Assembly: GCA_965276825.1 (NCBI GenBank)
Contig: OZ255630.1
Coordinates: 1,302,001 to 1,366,000, forward strand
Reading direction: 5' to 3'
Length of the DNA: 64,000 bases
DNA from: G965276765 sp965276825
GTDB taxonomy: Bacteria > Actinomycetota > Acidimicrobiia > Acidimicrobiales > Palsa-688
Positions 33,148 through 44,172 of this stretch are shown here, piece after piece; position 1 is the first letter of the stretch, and each line of letters begins with the position of its first letter. Position numbers and translations under genes: made by a program. Below the pieces are notes generated by a model that had not been told where the DNA came from, made no database searches, and saw only the letters and a program-made list of their open reading frames with translations.

Positions 33148-33441
33148 GCGCCGACGGTACCGCCCGCCGGGCCTCCCTACCCCGCCGGCCTCCTCCCTCC
33201 CCGCCGGGCCTCCCCCATCCCCGCCGGCCTCGCCGCTCGGTCCCCGCTGCCGACTTCTGCGGACGCGCCGGCGTGCCGGTTCCCCGCTCCCAATTTCTGC
33301 GGACGCGCCGGCGTGCCGGGCGCCGTCAGGTGTCACCAGATCCGCCGATCCCTGCGAAGCGACCGCGGATGGCGGCCTGCCGAGCGTTCCCACCGGCCGG
33401 CGAAACGTACAACTCGACTCCCTTTTCCGTCCGGTGGAGGC
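33148..33441. other. Intergenic repeats upstream of the VapBC module
   Basis: Holds several copies of a TTCTGCGGACGCGCCGGCGT-like motif and the first copy of an 84-bp repeat (33283-33366) whose partner is at 34222-34305. The first 90 bp are CT-rich with repeated CCCCGCCGGCCTCC-type blocks. No gene is seen. Confidence 0.7.
33283..33366. repeat. 84-bp direct repeat, left copy
   Basis: About 90% identical to 34222-34305 (roughly 8 differences by eye). The shared core includes GTCAGGTGTCACCAGATCCG and CCCTGCGAAGCGACCGC. The two copies enclose the toxin-antitoxin genes. Confidence 0.85.
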
Positions 33442-33705
33442 GTGAACGTCGCCGTCAGCACCTTCCGAGCCGAGCTGTCGAGCTGGATCGAGCGCGCCCG
33501 GGCCGGCGAGGAGGTCGTGGTCACCGATCGGGGCATCCCGGTGGCCCGGCTCCCGCCCGTCGACGCCGCACCACTGCTCGAGCAGCTCGTCCAGCGGGGC
33601 GTGCTGGGCCAGCCCCGACGCGGCGATCGCCCTCCGGCTCGGGGAGCGAGCCGCGCCCATGCCAGCGGGCCGGTGTCCGACCTCGTGGGTGAGCGGCGGC
33701 GCTGA
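33442..33705 (+). CDS. vapB: Phd/YefM-type antitoxin
   Basis: 87 aa. The start VNVAVSTFRAELSSWIERARAGEEVVVTDRGIPVARL is the classic Phd/YefM DNA-binding fold. The C-terminal part, which neutralises the toxin, is Arg/Gly/Pro-rich. The GTG at 33442 is used; a GGAGG sits very close, so the exact start is uncertain. It lies 3 bp before the toxin ATG. Confidence 0.85.
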   Translation: MNVAVSTFRAELSSWIERARAGEEVVVTDRGIPVARLPPVDAAPLLEQLVQRGVLGQPRRGDRPPARGASRAHASGPVSDLVGERRR

Positions 33706-33708
33706 CCG

Positions 33709-34134
33709 ATGGCCGTCGTCTACTTCGACAGCAGCGCCTTCGTCAAGCTGGTCGTCGAAGAAGGCGGGAGCGACCTGGCCGCCGGGCTCTGGGACGGTTG
33801 CGACCTCGCCGTGTCGAGCCGGCTGGCCTATCCCGAGGTGCGTGCCGCCCTGGCCGCCGCGAGGCGCGCCGGCCGTCTGGCGGACCCCGGGGAGCGGTCG
33901 GCCGAAGCCGCCTGGGAGGGCTACTGGGCGGCGACCACACCGGTGGAGCTGACCGAGCCCGTCACCGCCCACGCCGGCCAGCTCGCCGCCCGACATGCGC
34001 TGCGAGGCGCGGATGCGGTGCACCTGGCCAGCCTGTTTGCCCTCGGCGCGGTGGGAGCGTTGTTCGCCGTGTGGGACCGGCGGCTCCGAACCGGAGCACT
34101 GGCCGCCGGCGCGACGTTGGCTCCGACCGGGTAA
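33709..34134 (+). CDS. vapC: PIN-domain ribonuclease toxin, VapC family
   Basis: 141 aa. Active-site acids D7 (VYFDSSAFVKL), E43 (YPEVRAAL), D102 (ALRGADAVHLAS) and D123 (AVWDRRL) are present, so the toxin looks intact. Its partner antitoxin precedes it. The module stands between 84-bp direct repeats in the uvrC-methyltransferase interval. Confidence 0.9.
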   Translation: MAVVYFDSSAFVKLVVEEGGSDLAAGLWDGCDLAVSSRLAYPEVRAALAAARRAGRLADPGERSAEAAWEGYWAATTPVELTEPVTAHAGQLAARHALRGADAVHLASLFALGAVGALFAVWDRRLRTGALAAGATLAPTG

Positions 34135-34221
34135 CGGCCGCCTCACCGCACCCCGGGTCCCCACCTCACCGCACCCCGGGTCCTTTCGAACACGGACCCG
34201 CCGGCGTGCCGCTCGGCCCTT

Positions 34222-34305
34222 CCCGCTCCCGATTTCTGCGGACCCGTTGGCGTGCTGGGCGCTGTCAGGTGTCACCAGATCCGCGGATCCCTGCGAAGCG
34301 ACCGC
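34222..34305. repeat. 84-bp direct repeat, right copy
   Basis: Partner of 33283-33366. Its right end runs directly into the 34-bp tandem array at 34301. It lies in the 372-bp gene-free stretch 34135-34506. Confidence 0.85.
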
Positions 34306-34466
34306 AGCTCGCGGACCGCAGACCGGTCCCACCGACCGCAGCTCGCGGACCGCAGACCGGTCCCACCGACCGCAGCTCGCGGACCGCAGACCGGTCCCAC
34401 CGACCGCAGCTCGCGGACCGCAGACCGGTCCCACCGACCGCAGGCTCGCGGCCCGCAGACCGGTCC
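34301..34466. repeat. 34-bp tandem repeat, four copies plus one degenerate
   Basis: Units begin ACCGCAGCTCGCGGACCGCA at 34301, 34335, 34369 and 34403, with a changed and shortened copy at 34437-34466. Each contains GGACCGCAGACCGGTCC, which is nearly palindromic. There are no spacers, so this is a minisatellite and not a CRISPR array. Confidence 0.9.
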
Positions 34467-34506
34467 ATGGAGCACGGACCCGCCGGGGGCGTGGGATCAT
34501 GGCGAG

Positions 34507-35274
34507 ATGCCCGCGAGGGACCTGGTCGAGCGCATCGCCAGGACGCGTCGACCCGTGGGCCGACCCGAGGGCCGACCCGAGGGCCGACCCGCGGGATCGG
34601 GGGCCGGGGTGGTCGACCTGCCGTGGGGCTGGGCGACCGTGCGGGTTGGCGCCCCGCACCTCGAGGCCGACAGCCGGGTCGTCGTGGTGGGCGCCGGCGC
34701 GCCTTGGCCGCAGGTCGTGGCCGCCGCTGACCGGATCCTGGGCGGCGCCGGCATGGCCGGTCGGCGCGTCGAGGTCTGGCGGTCGGGGCCGGGACCGGGC
34801 GCGCCCGCACCCGACGGGGTCCCGGCGCCGGCCCTGGCGCCGACCGCTGATGCGCCGGCGCGGCGGATGGAGGTCGTGATGGTGCTGGCCGCCGACCGGC
34901 CGGCCCCGACCGACCTGGCCGCCGCCGGTGCCTGCGTGGCCGCCGCAGGGGGGCGCGCCGAGGTGCGCGTGGTCGAGGACGGGCGGCTGGTGCAGCACCT
35001 GGCCATCGTCGAGGGTCGGGTGGCGTCGCTCTGCCACCTCGACCGGGTCGGCTCTCTCGGCGAGGTGGAGGGCGTGCAGACCGTGCTCGACCAGCGCGGG
35101 CGGGGCCTCGGCTCGGCCGTGGTCGTTGCCGCCGCCCACCGGGCCAGGGCCGACGGCGTGAGGACGCTCTGGCTCAGGACCGACGCCGACGGCGCCCCGA
35201 GGAGGATGTACGGCCGGCTGGGGTTCGAGGCGGTCGGTGTCGTGACAACCTGGTCCTGGACTGCGCTCACATGA
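34507..35274 (+). CDS. GNAT acetyltransferase
   Basis: 255 aa. The C-terminal GNAT domain has VEGVQTVLDQRGRGLGSAVV (acetyl-CoA loop RGRGLG) and MYGRLGFEAVGVVTTW. The N-terminal half may be a degenerate second GNAT unit, as in mycothiol synthase MshD, but the evidence is weak. Near the start GRPEGRPEGRP comes from a 12-bp tandem repeat. The ATG is at 34507. It is convergent with uvrC. Confidence 0.8.
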   Translation: MPARDLVERIARTRRPVGRPEGRPEGRPAGSGAGVVDLPWGWATVRVGAPHLEADSRVVVVGAGAPWPQVVAAADRILGGAGMAGRRVEVWRSGPGPGAPAPDGVPAPALAPTADAPARRMEVVMVLAADRPAPTDLAAAGACVAAAGGRAEVRVVEDGRLVQHLAIVEGRVASLCHLDRVGSLGEVEGVQTVLDQRGRGLGSAVVVAAAHRARADGVRTLWLRTDADGAPRRMYGRLGFEAVGVVTTWSWTALT

Positions 35275-35307
35275 TCGCCGCACAGCACTCCGCCGAGGCC
35301 GGCGGGA

Positions 35308-37338
35308 TCAGACCTCGTCGGTCGACCGGACCGGCCCCGCCGGCGCGTGGATCCGCTCCCACACCGCCCCTGCGACCGCCTCCGGGAGCCAGCTGAGGGC
35401 CTGGAGGGTCTCGAGCGAGGCCGCCTTCACCGCGCTGACCCCGCCGAGCTCGCTGACCAGGCGCTTCTTGCGGGTCGGGCCGAGACCGGGGACCCCGTCG
35501 AGCACCGAGGCGGTCATGCGCTTGCCCCGCAGGCTGCGGTGGTAGGTGATGGCGAAGCGGTGGGCCTCGTCGCGGATCTGCTGCAGGAGGTAGAGCGCCT
35601 CGGAGCTGCGCGGGATCCTGACCGGGTCGGGCCGGCCGGGCAGGTACACCTCCTCGAACTGCTTGGCCAGGGACGCCACCGGGATCTCCCCGTCGAGGCC
35701 GAGCTCCTCGAGCACCCGCACGGCCACGCCCAGCTGGCCCTTGCCGCCGTCGACGAGGAGGAGCTGCGGCGGGTAGGCGAACCGGCGCCTGCGGTCCTCG
35801 AGCGGCTTCTCGCGGTCGGTCAGGTACGCGGTCAGCCGCCGGGTCAGCACCTCCCCCATCGACGCGAAGTCGTCGTTGCCCTCGACGGTGCGCACCTTGA
35901 ACCTGCGGTACTCCGACGGCCGAGCCAGGCCGTCTTCCATGACCACCATGGAGCCGACGTAGTCGGTCCCCTGGAGGTGGCTCATGTCGTAGCACTCGAT
36001 GCGCAGCGGCGCCTCGGGCAGGTCGAGGGCGTCCTGCAGGGCGTTGAGGGCCCTGGCCCTGGCGTTGTGGTCGGCCGCCCGCTTCAGCCGGTGGCGGGTG
36101 AACTCCTCGCCCGCGTTGCGCGTCACCATCTCGAGCAGGGCCCGCTTGTCGCCCCGCTGGGGGACCCGCAGCTCCACCACCGCCCCGCTCCTGGCGCTCG
36201 GGTTGACGCTGCGCTCGACGCGGTACCTGGCGTCGGCCGCCCACCACTCGACGCCGTCGGACGTCGCGCCGGGCCGGCGCCCGGAGGACGACCCGGTCGA
36301 CGTCGTCCTCGGCTGCTCGGGCGCCCCCGACCGCTGCGCCTCCAGCCAAGCCTCGAGGACCTCGGCGCCGTCGGGCTCGTCGGGCAGCAGGATCAGCGGG
36401 GGCACGCCGAGGGCCGGATCGGCGTAGTGCTGCTCGACGATCTGGGAGATCAGCTGGGGGGTCGACAGGTCGTCGACCTTGTCGATGACGAAGCCCTTGC
36501 GCCCGACCACCCGGCCGCGCCGGACGTAGAAGACCTGCACGGCGGCCTCGAGCTCGTCCTGCACCAGCGCGAAGCAGTCGAGGTCCTCGGCGCTCTCGGT
36601 CACCATCTGCTGCTTCTCGACCGCCTTGCGGACCGAGGCCAGCCGGTCCCTGAGGCGCGCCGCCCGTTCGAACTCGAGCCCCGACGAGGCCTCCGCCATG
36701 TCCTGCTCGAGGCGCCGGATGACCGGCTGGGTGTCGCCGTCGAGGAAGGCGATCAGCTCGTCGACCAGGGCGGCGTAGGGCACCTTGTCGACCGCGCCGA
36801 CGCAGGGGCCCGAGCACTTCTCGATGTGGAACAGCAGGCACGGGCGCCCCTGGCGCTCGTGGGTGCGGAACTTGTTGTCGCTGCAGGTCCGGATCGGGAA
36901 GGTCCGCAGCAGCGAGTCGAGGGTCTCGCGGATGGCGTAGGCGTGGGCGTAGGGCCCGAAGTACCTGCTCCCCTTGTCCTTGGCGCCCCTCCTGACCATC
37001 GCCCTCGGCCACTCGTCGGCCAGGGTGACGGCGAGGAACGGGTAGCTCTTGTCGTCGCGGAGCCGGACGTTGAAACGCGGCTTGTGCTGCTTGATGAGGC
37101 TGTACTCGAGCATGAGGGCCTCGACGTCGTTGCGGACCTGGATCCACTCGACGCTCTCGGCCGACGCCACCATCTGCGCGGTGCGCGGCAGCAGGTGGGC
37201 CGGGTTCTGGAAGTAGTTGGAGAGGCGGCTGCGCAGCGACTTGGCCTTGCCGACGTAGATGACCCGGCCGTCCCGGTCGCGGAACTGGTAGGAGCCGGGG
37301 GCGTCGGGGATGGTCCCGGCCGGGGGTCGCTGCAGCAC
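35308..37338 (-). CDS. uvrC: Excinuclease ABC subunit C
   Basis: 676 aa. N-terminal GIY-YIG nuclease (PGSYQFRDRDGRVIYVGKAK), the cysteine cluster region (RPCLLFHIEKCSGPC), UvrB-binding UVR helix (ARLRDRLASVRKAVEKQQM), RNase H-like nuclease (ECYDMSHLQGTDYVGSMVV; LLLVDGGKGQL) and C-terminal HhH pair (LDGVPGLGPTRKKRLV). It cuts damaged DNA on both sides of a lesion. A Ser/Thr/Gly/Arg-rich insertion (about residues 335-355) is present. The GTG at 37338 follows a run of G. Confidence 0.96.
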   Translation of the reverse strand: MLQRPPAGTIPDAPGSYQFRDRDGRVIYVGKAKSLRSRLSNYFQNPAHLLPRTAQMVASAESVEWIQVRNDVEALMLEYSLIKQHKPRFNVRLRDDKSYPFLAVTLADEWPRAMVRRGAKDKGSRYFGPYAHAYAIRETLDSLLRTFPIRTCSDNKFRTHERQGRPCLLFHIEKCSGPCVGAVDKVPYAALVDELIAFLDGDTQPVIRRLEQDMAEASSGLEFERAARLRDRLASVRKAVEKQQMVTESAEDLDCFALVQDELEAAVQVFYVRRGRVVGRKGFVIDKVDDLSTPQLISQIVEQHYADPALGVPPLILLPDEPDGAEVLEAWLEAQRSGAPEQPRTTSTGSSSGRRPGATSDGVEWWAADARYRVERSVNPSARSGAVVELRVPQRGDKRALLEMVTRNAGEEFTRHRLKRAADHNARARALNALQDALDLPEAPLRIECYDMSHLQGTDYVGSMVVMEDGLARPSEYRRFKVRTVEGNDDFASMGEVLTRRLTAYLTDREKPLEDRRRRFAYPPQLLLVDGGKGQLGVAVRVLEELGLDGEIPVASLAKQFEEVYLPGRPDPVRIPRSSEALYLLQQIRDEAHRFAITYHRSLRGKRMTASVLDGVPGLGPTRKKRLVSELGGVSAVKAASLETLQALSWLPEAVAGAVWERIHAPAGPVRSTDEV

Positions 37339-37405
37339 CCCCCCATCCTGCCGCGGGGTCGGGACCGGGCGGCAGGAAGCGGGGGCGGCCACGCCCCCGC
37401 TTCCC

Positions 37406-37445
37406 GGCCCGTAGCGTGCAGCCATGGCCCGTAGCGTGCAGCCAT
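37406..37445. repeat. 20-bp tandem duplication spanning a start codon
   Basis: GGCCCGTAGCGTGCAGCCAT occurs at 37406-37425 and again at 37426-37445. Each copy carries an ATG (37424 and 37444) in different frames; only the second leads into the long gene, so the duplication added an out-of-frame upstream start. Confidence 0.9.
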
Positions 37446-38253
37446 GGCCGGACCCGATCGCCACGCCCTCACGGCCAGGTGGCGCCGGGTCCTCGACCAC
37501 CCCGACGCCGAGGTCCCCCTCGACGAGGCCGCCCTGTTGATCAGCGCCCACGGCCAGCCCGACCTCGACGTCGACGACGCCATGGGTGAGCTCGACACGC
37601 TCGCCGGGCGGGTGGAGCAGCCCGACACCGACGGGGTCGTCGAGCTGCTCTTCGGGCGGCTGGGCCTGCGGGGTGACCGGGCCGGCTACGACGACCCGGC
37701 CAACTCCTACCTCGACCGGGTCATCGCCCGCCGCCTCGGCATCCCCATCTCCCTGGCCGTCGTCATGATCGAGGTCGGCCGCCGTCGCGGCGTCACCCTG
37801 GAGGGCGTCGGGCTGCCCGGCCACTACCTCGTGCGCGAGCCGGCCAGGCCCGACAGCCTGATCGACCCCTTCGACGGCGGCCGCCGCCTCGACGCCGACG
37901 CCTGCGTCCAGCTCCTCCGGCGCGTGGCCGGGCCCAGGGCGGAGCTCAGCCCGGCGCTCCTCGCCCCTGCCGGCCGCCTGGCGACGGTCACCAGGATGCT
38001 GGCCAACCTCGAGCGCAGCTTCCGCAGCCGGGCCGACGCCCCCGGGATCGCCTGGGTCTCGCGCCTCACGGTGGTCGTGCCCGGCCTCGGCGCGGCCCGC
38101 ACCATCGAGCTGGCGACGACCCTCGCCGATCTCGGCTGCTACCGCGACGCGGCCGACGCCTTCGACGCCCTGGCGGCGCGCCGCGACCTGACCTCCGCGA
38201 CCGCAGCCGAGCTGCACAACCGGGCCGTGGCCGCCCGCGCCCGGCTCAACTGA
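37444..38253 (+). CDS. SirB1/transglutaminase-like family protein
   Basis: 269 aa. The family block LDRVIARRLGIPISLAVVMIEVGRRRGV, GVGLPGHYLVRE and the LIDPFDGGRRLDADACVQLL segment match SirB1 (YchA) proteins, with a TPR-like C-terminal part (ANLERSFRSRADAPGIAW...LADLGCYRDAADAF). The biochemical role of the family is unclear. Divergent from uvrC; the start is the ATG at 37444. Confidence 0.88.
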   Translation: MAGPDRHALTARWRRVLDHPDAEVPLDEAALLISAHGQPDLDVDDAMGELDTLAGRVEQPDTDGVVELLFGRLGLRGDRAGYDDPANSYLDRVIARRLGIPISLAVVMIEVGRRRGVTLEGVGLPGHYLVREPARPDSLIDPFDGGRRLDADACVQLLRRVAGPRAELSPALLAPAGRLATVTRMLANLERSFRSRADAPGIAWVSRLTVVVPGLGAARTIELATTLADLGCYRDAADAFDALAARRDLTSATAAELHNRAVAARARLN

Positions 38254-38277
38254 GCCGGGGCTCGCCGGCCGGGACCC

Positions 38278-39144
38278 CTACAGGCCCGACGTGCACCCGT
38301 CGGGGCCGGGAACGGGGAACGTGTCGCCGCCGCCACCGGCGACCGCCCGCTGGTAGGCGAGCTCGGTGTCCGGCCCGAAGGCCGCGCTGTACGACGACCA
38401 CGACTGGCAGCCGCCCTGGTGCAGGCCGCCGATCACGCCGACGACCACGTCCGCGCCCGACGACGACCTGGCCAGCCACGGGGCGCCGCTCGACCCGTCG
38501 ACATAGGCGTCGCAGTCGAAGCGCGGGTAGGACCCCTCCCACACCACGCGGTTGGTGCAGGTCACCGGGCGTCCCGGCGGGTCGTCGTCGTAGGCCGTCA
38601 CCGTCACCTTGCGACCGGCGGTCAGGTTGGTCACCAGCCGGTTGCTGCCGGTCACCTGCTGCACCGTCCGGAGGCGGCCCCGCCACCAGATGCGCGCCAC
38701 CCGGAGGAAGGCCACGTCGCGCTGGGTGCGCTGGGCCGCCCTCCACCCGGGAGGGCCGTAGGCGGCAACGACGGGCCACCGGCCGTAGGGCGCCTGACCG
38801 TCGTGGAACCCGGGCACGAACGTCAGCCCCCGCCCCGACCCGTCGATGCAGTGGGCTGCGGTGATGAGCACGTCGCCCGTCGAGCTGCTCACCACGCTGG
38901 CCGTGCAGTAGTGGGTGGTCGCCCCGGCGACGAAGAGGGCCCCCACGGTCGGGCGCCCGACGATCTGTCTCGCCATCGCCGTGTCCGCCGGCGCTGCGGC
39001 CGACGCGTAGGCGCCGCTCACGGCGACGGTCAGCAAGGTGGCCGCGGCGACGCGCGCCGCGACGGACGGCAACCTCCTGCGGTGCGGGTGGCGCAACCCT
39101 GGGGCGCCCGCAACGGGCCCGGGACCGCGTCGGCGAGGACGCAT
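38278..39144 (-). CDS. Secreted trypsin-like serine protease
   Basis: 288 aa. A long basic N-region is followed by a hydrophobic signal (VAARVAAATLLTVAVSGAYA). Catalytic triad: H98 in TAAHC, D143 in RDVAFLR and S219 in GSSGAPW, where the usual GDSGGP is changed. Cysteines C80/C99 and C196/C211 can form disulfides. It probably acts outside the cell; the substrate is unknown. Confidence 0.88.
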   Translation of the reverse strand: MRPRRRGPGPVAGAPGLRHPHRRRLPSVAARVAAATLLTVAVSGAYASAAAPADTAMARQIVGRPTVGALFVAGATTHYCTASVVSSSTGDVLITAAHCIDGSGRGLTFVPGFHDGQAPYGRWPVVAAYGPPGWRAAQRTQRDVAFLRVARIWWRGRLRTVQQVTGSNRLVTNLTAGRKVTVTAYDDDPPGRPVTCTNRVVWEGSYPRFDCDAYVDGSSGAPWLARSSSGADVVVGVIGGLHQGGCQSWSSYSAAFGPDTELAYQRAVAGGGGDTFPVPGPDGCTSGL

Positions 39145-39204
39145 CGCCAGACCCTACCCCGAGCCCGAGTGGCCGTCCCGCCCTGCGGCTCCGGCCGCCA
39201 GGGG

Positions 39205-39252
39205 TCAGAGACCGAGCAGCTCAGAGACCGAGCAGCTCAGAGTCCGAGCAGC

Positions 39253-39268
<16 letters not shown>
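39205..39268. repeat. 16-bp tandem repeat including the uvrA stop codon
   Basis: Four units of TCAGAGACCGAGCAGC (two with T for A at position 8) at 39205, 39221, 39237 and 39253. On the minus strand the unit starting at 39253 encodes the end of UvrA and its TGA; the others lie downstream. The array seems to have grown from the gene end. Confidence 0.92.
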
Positions 39269-42087
<2,819 letters not shown>

Positions 42088-42124
42088 TCGCTCAGGGTAC
42101 CAGCGAACAGGTGTTCGGTCGACG

Positions 42125-42388
42125 ATGAGCCTGAGATCCTCGGCCCTCCGCCGGCCCCGGACGCGTCGGCCGCTTGATGGCCGGATCACGATGGACGCCG
42201 GCGACGTGGTGGCGCTCGACCGGCTCGACGCCACCGACGTCGGGCGGCTGCTGGCTGCTTCGGGAACCTCCGATGTCGTCGACGCCCATGTGGTGAGCTG
42301 CGCACGACGCAACCACCAGCGGGTCGTGACCTCCGACCCCGACGGTCTCCTCGGCCTCGACCCCCGGATCGGCCTCGTCACCCTCTGA
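42125..42388 (+). pseudogene. VapC-like PIN-domain fragment
   Basis: The readable part GTSDVVDAHVVSCARRNHQRVVTSDPDGLLGL is the C-terminal half of a PIN toxin, with its two distal acids (SDVVDA, TSDPD). The N-terminal strand with the first catalytic Asp is absent; the upstream residues are Arg/Pro-rich and not PIN-like. It begins 38 bp from the divergent uvrA start. No antitoxin is seen. Confidence 0.7.
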
Positions 42389-42444
42389 TCGCGGAAGGTC
42401 GACGGCGGTCCCGGGGCGATCGGCGGCGGCGCGAGCCCGGCGGC

Positions 42445-42810
42445 TCAACCCGCGATGAGCTCGATCCGGTTGCCGAAGGGGTCATCGACGTAGCCGCGCC
42501 GCACGTCCGGCAGCTCCTGATCCCAGGTGAAGCGGACGCCGGCGGCGGTGAGCCGGGCGACGAGGTCGTCGATGTCGTCGACCACGAGCGCAGGGTGGGC
42601 CCTGGTAGCCGGCCGGAAGTCGCGGTCGACCCCGAGGTGGACCCGGACCTCGCCCTGCTCGTACCAGCGGCCGCCCCGGGCCGCCAGAGCGGGGGGCTTG
42701 GGCACGGCGGTGAGGCCGAGCAGTCCGGCGAAGAAGCCGTCGGCCTCGTCCTCCCGGCCGGCGGGCATGGCCAACTGCACGTGGTCGATGGCGGCGAGCC
42801 GGAACGTCAC
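42445..42810 (-). CDS. VOC superfamily (glyoxalase-like) protein
   Basis: 121 aa with two babbab units: IDHVQLAMPAGREDEADGFF...GLLGL and VHLGVDRDF...HPALVVDDIDDLVARLTAAGV, ending in YVDDPFGNRIELI. Metal ligands H10, H58 and E118 are plausible. It could be a lyase, dioxygenase or resistance protein; the sequence does not decide. Confidence 0.85.
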   Translation of the reverse strand: MTFRLAAIDHVQLAMPAGREDEADGFFAGLLGLTAVPKPPALAARGGRWYEQGEVRVHLGVDRDFRPATRAHPALVVDDIDDLVARLTAAGVRFTWDQELPDVRRGYVDDPFGNRIELIAG

Positions 42811-42860
42811 TGCCCCATGTTGCCACCGGGGAAGGGCCGCCGGACGAGGCGTGGCCGGCG

Positions 42861-43112
42861 ACCTCGGGGCGTCCCATGTCGGTTACTCACGTCGAGCGCC
42901 CCCAGAGCGCGGCCATCGCCGCTCGGCGCCTCGAGGAAAGGCAGAACCGACGGCGCCGCAGGCGCCGACCTCTCCCGGCGCCGCAGGCGCCCCCCACCTC
43001 GACCTCGCCCGGCGCCTTTAGGCCTAGGCGCCGCAGGCGCCCCCCACGCCGCGGGCGCCCCCCCACCCCGACCTCGGGGCGCCCCACGTCGGATACTCAG
43101 GTCGAGCGCCCC
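42861..43112. repeat. Intergenic repeat island between VOC and iunH genes
   Basis: A 42-bp direct repeat (42861-42902 and 43071-43112, 4 differences) flanks several copies of GGCGCCGCAGGCGCC-type palindromes and a TAGGCCTAGGCGCC motif that recurs near 43135. This is the 325-bp gene-free stretch 42811-43135. The palindromes could fold strongly. Confidence 0.8.
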
Positions 43113-43135
43113 GAGGTCCGGACAGCGCCCTAGGC

Positions 43136-44083
43136 CTAGGCGCCGAGGGCGGCGAGCAGGCCGGCGACGGCCCCGTCGCGCTCGACCGACGTGGCCACGT
43201 CGACCGGGCGCCGGCCGGGGACAGGGGGCTCCCCCCACCGCCGGTCGGCGACGGTCATCCCCCGGGTGCGGGCGCCGCGAAGCTCCACGTCGACGACGCG
43301 CCGCTCCCAGCTGGCCAGCCCGGGGTCGACCAGGAGGGCGGCGGCCAGGGCGTCGTGGACCGGGCAGGCCCGCTCCCCCACCCGGCGCTCGTAGGCGTCG
43401 AGGTACCACTGCAGGATCGACCAGGTGAAGCGGGCCACCTGACCAGGAGCGGCGGCGATCCGGGCCAGGTCGTCGGACCGGAGCAGGGTGGTGTGGGTGA
43501 CGTCGAGGGCGACCACGCCGAGGTCCCATCCCGCCGCCATGACCAGCTGGGCGGCCTCGGGGTCGTTGCCGATGTTGGCCTCGGCGTGGGGCGTGACGTT
43601 GCCGGGCACGTCGAAGGCGCCGCCCATGACCACGACCCGGCGCAGCAGCCGGGGCAGCTCGGGTTCGACGAGCAGGGCGACGGCCAGGTTGGTGAGCGGG
43701 CCGATGGCGAGCACCGAGAGCTCGCCCGGCTCGGCGCGGGCCATGCGCACCAGCTGCTCGGCCGCCGACTCCCCCGTGGGGGCGCCGGCGGGAGGCGGCT
43801 GGGCGGTGTCGCCGAGCCCGTCGGCGCCGTGGACGTGCTCCGCGGTCTCCAGGGCCTGGGCGATCGGGCGCCGGGCGCCGATGGCGACGGGCACGTCGGG
43901 CCGTCCGGCCACCTCGAGGACCCGTAGGGTGTTGCGGGCGCCCGTCGACGCCGGCACGTTGCCGTGGACCGACCCCACCGCCTCGATGCGCACGTCGGGC
44001 CGGCCGGCGAGGTAGAGCAGCGTCACGGCGTCGTCGATGCCGGTGTCGCAGTCGACGATCACGCGGGTGGGGGCGGTGGCCAT
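43136..44083 (-). CDS. iunH: Inosine-uridine preferring nucleoside hydrolase
   Basis: 315 aa. The calcium site VIVDCDTGIDDAVTLLYLA at the N-terminus, VHGNVPAS, LAIGPLTNLAVALL, VVMGGAF, EANIGNDPEAA and the late HDALAAALLVDP are all present. It splits ribonucleosides to base and ribose. It stands divergent from the trkA pair. Confidence 0.94.
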   Translation of the reverse strand: MATAPTRVIVDCDTGIDDAVTLLYLAGRPDVRIEAVGSVHGNVPASTGARNTLRVLEVAGRPDVPVAIGARRPIAQALETAEHVHGADGLGDTAQPPPAGAPTGESAAEQLVRMARAEPGELSVLAIGPLTNLAVALLVEPELPRLLRRVVVMGGAFDVPGNVTPHAEANIGNDPEAAQLVMAAGWDLGVVALDVTHTTLLRSDDLARIAAAPGQVARFTWSILQWYLDAYERRVGERACPVHDALAAALLVDPGLASWERRVVDVELRGARTRGMTVADRRWGEPPVPGRRPVDVATSVERDGAVAGLLAALGA

Positions 44084-44172
44084 GGCAGGTCAGGGTAGGT
44101 GCGCGATCTGCGCAGTCCGACGCCGGCAGCGGGGGGTGGGGTTTGACCGGATCCGCCGGCCCATGCTCCCAT

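Noticed and set aside
34301..34466. CRISPR-like array
   Set aside because: Units follow each other directly with no unique spacers and no cas genes nearby.
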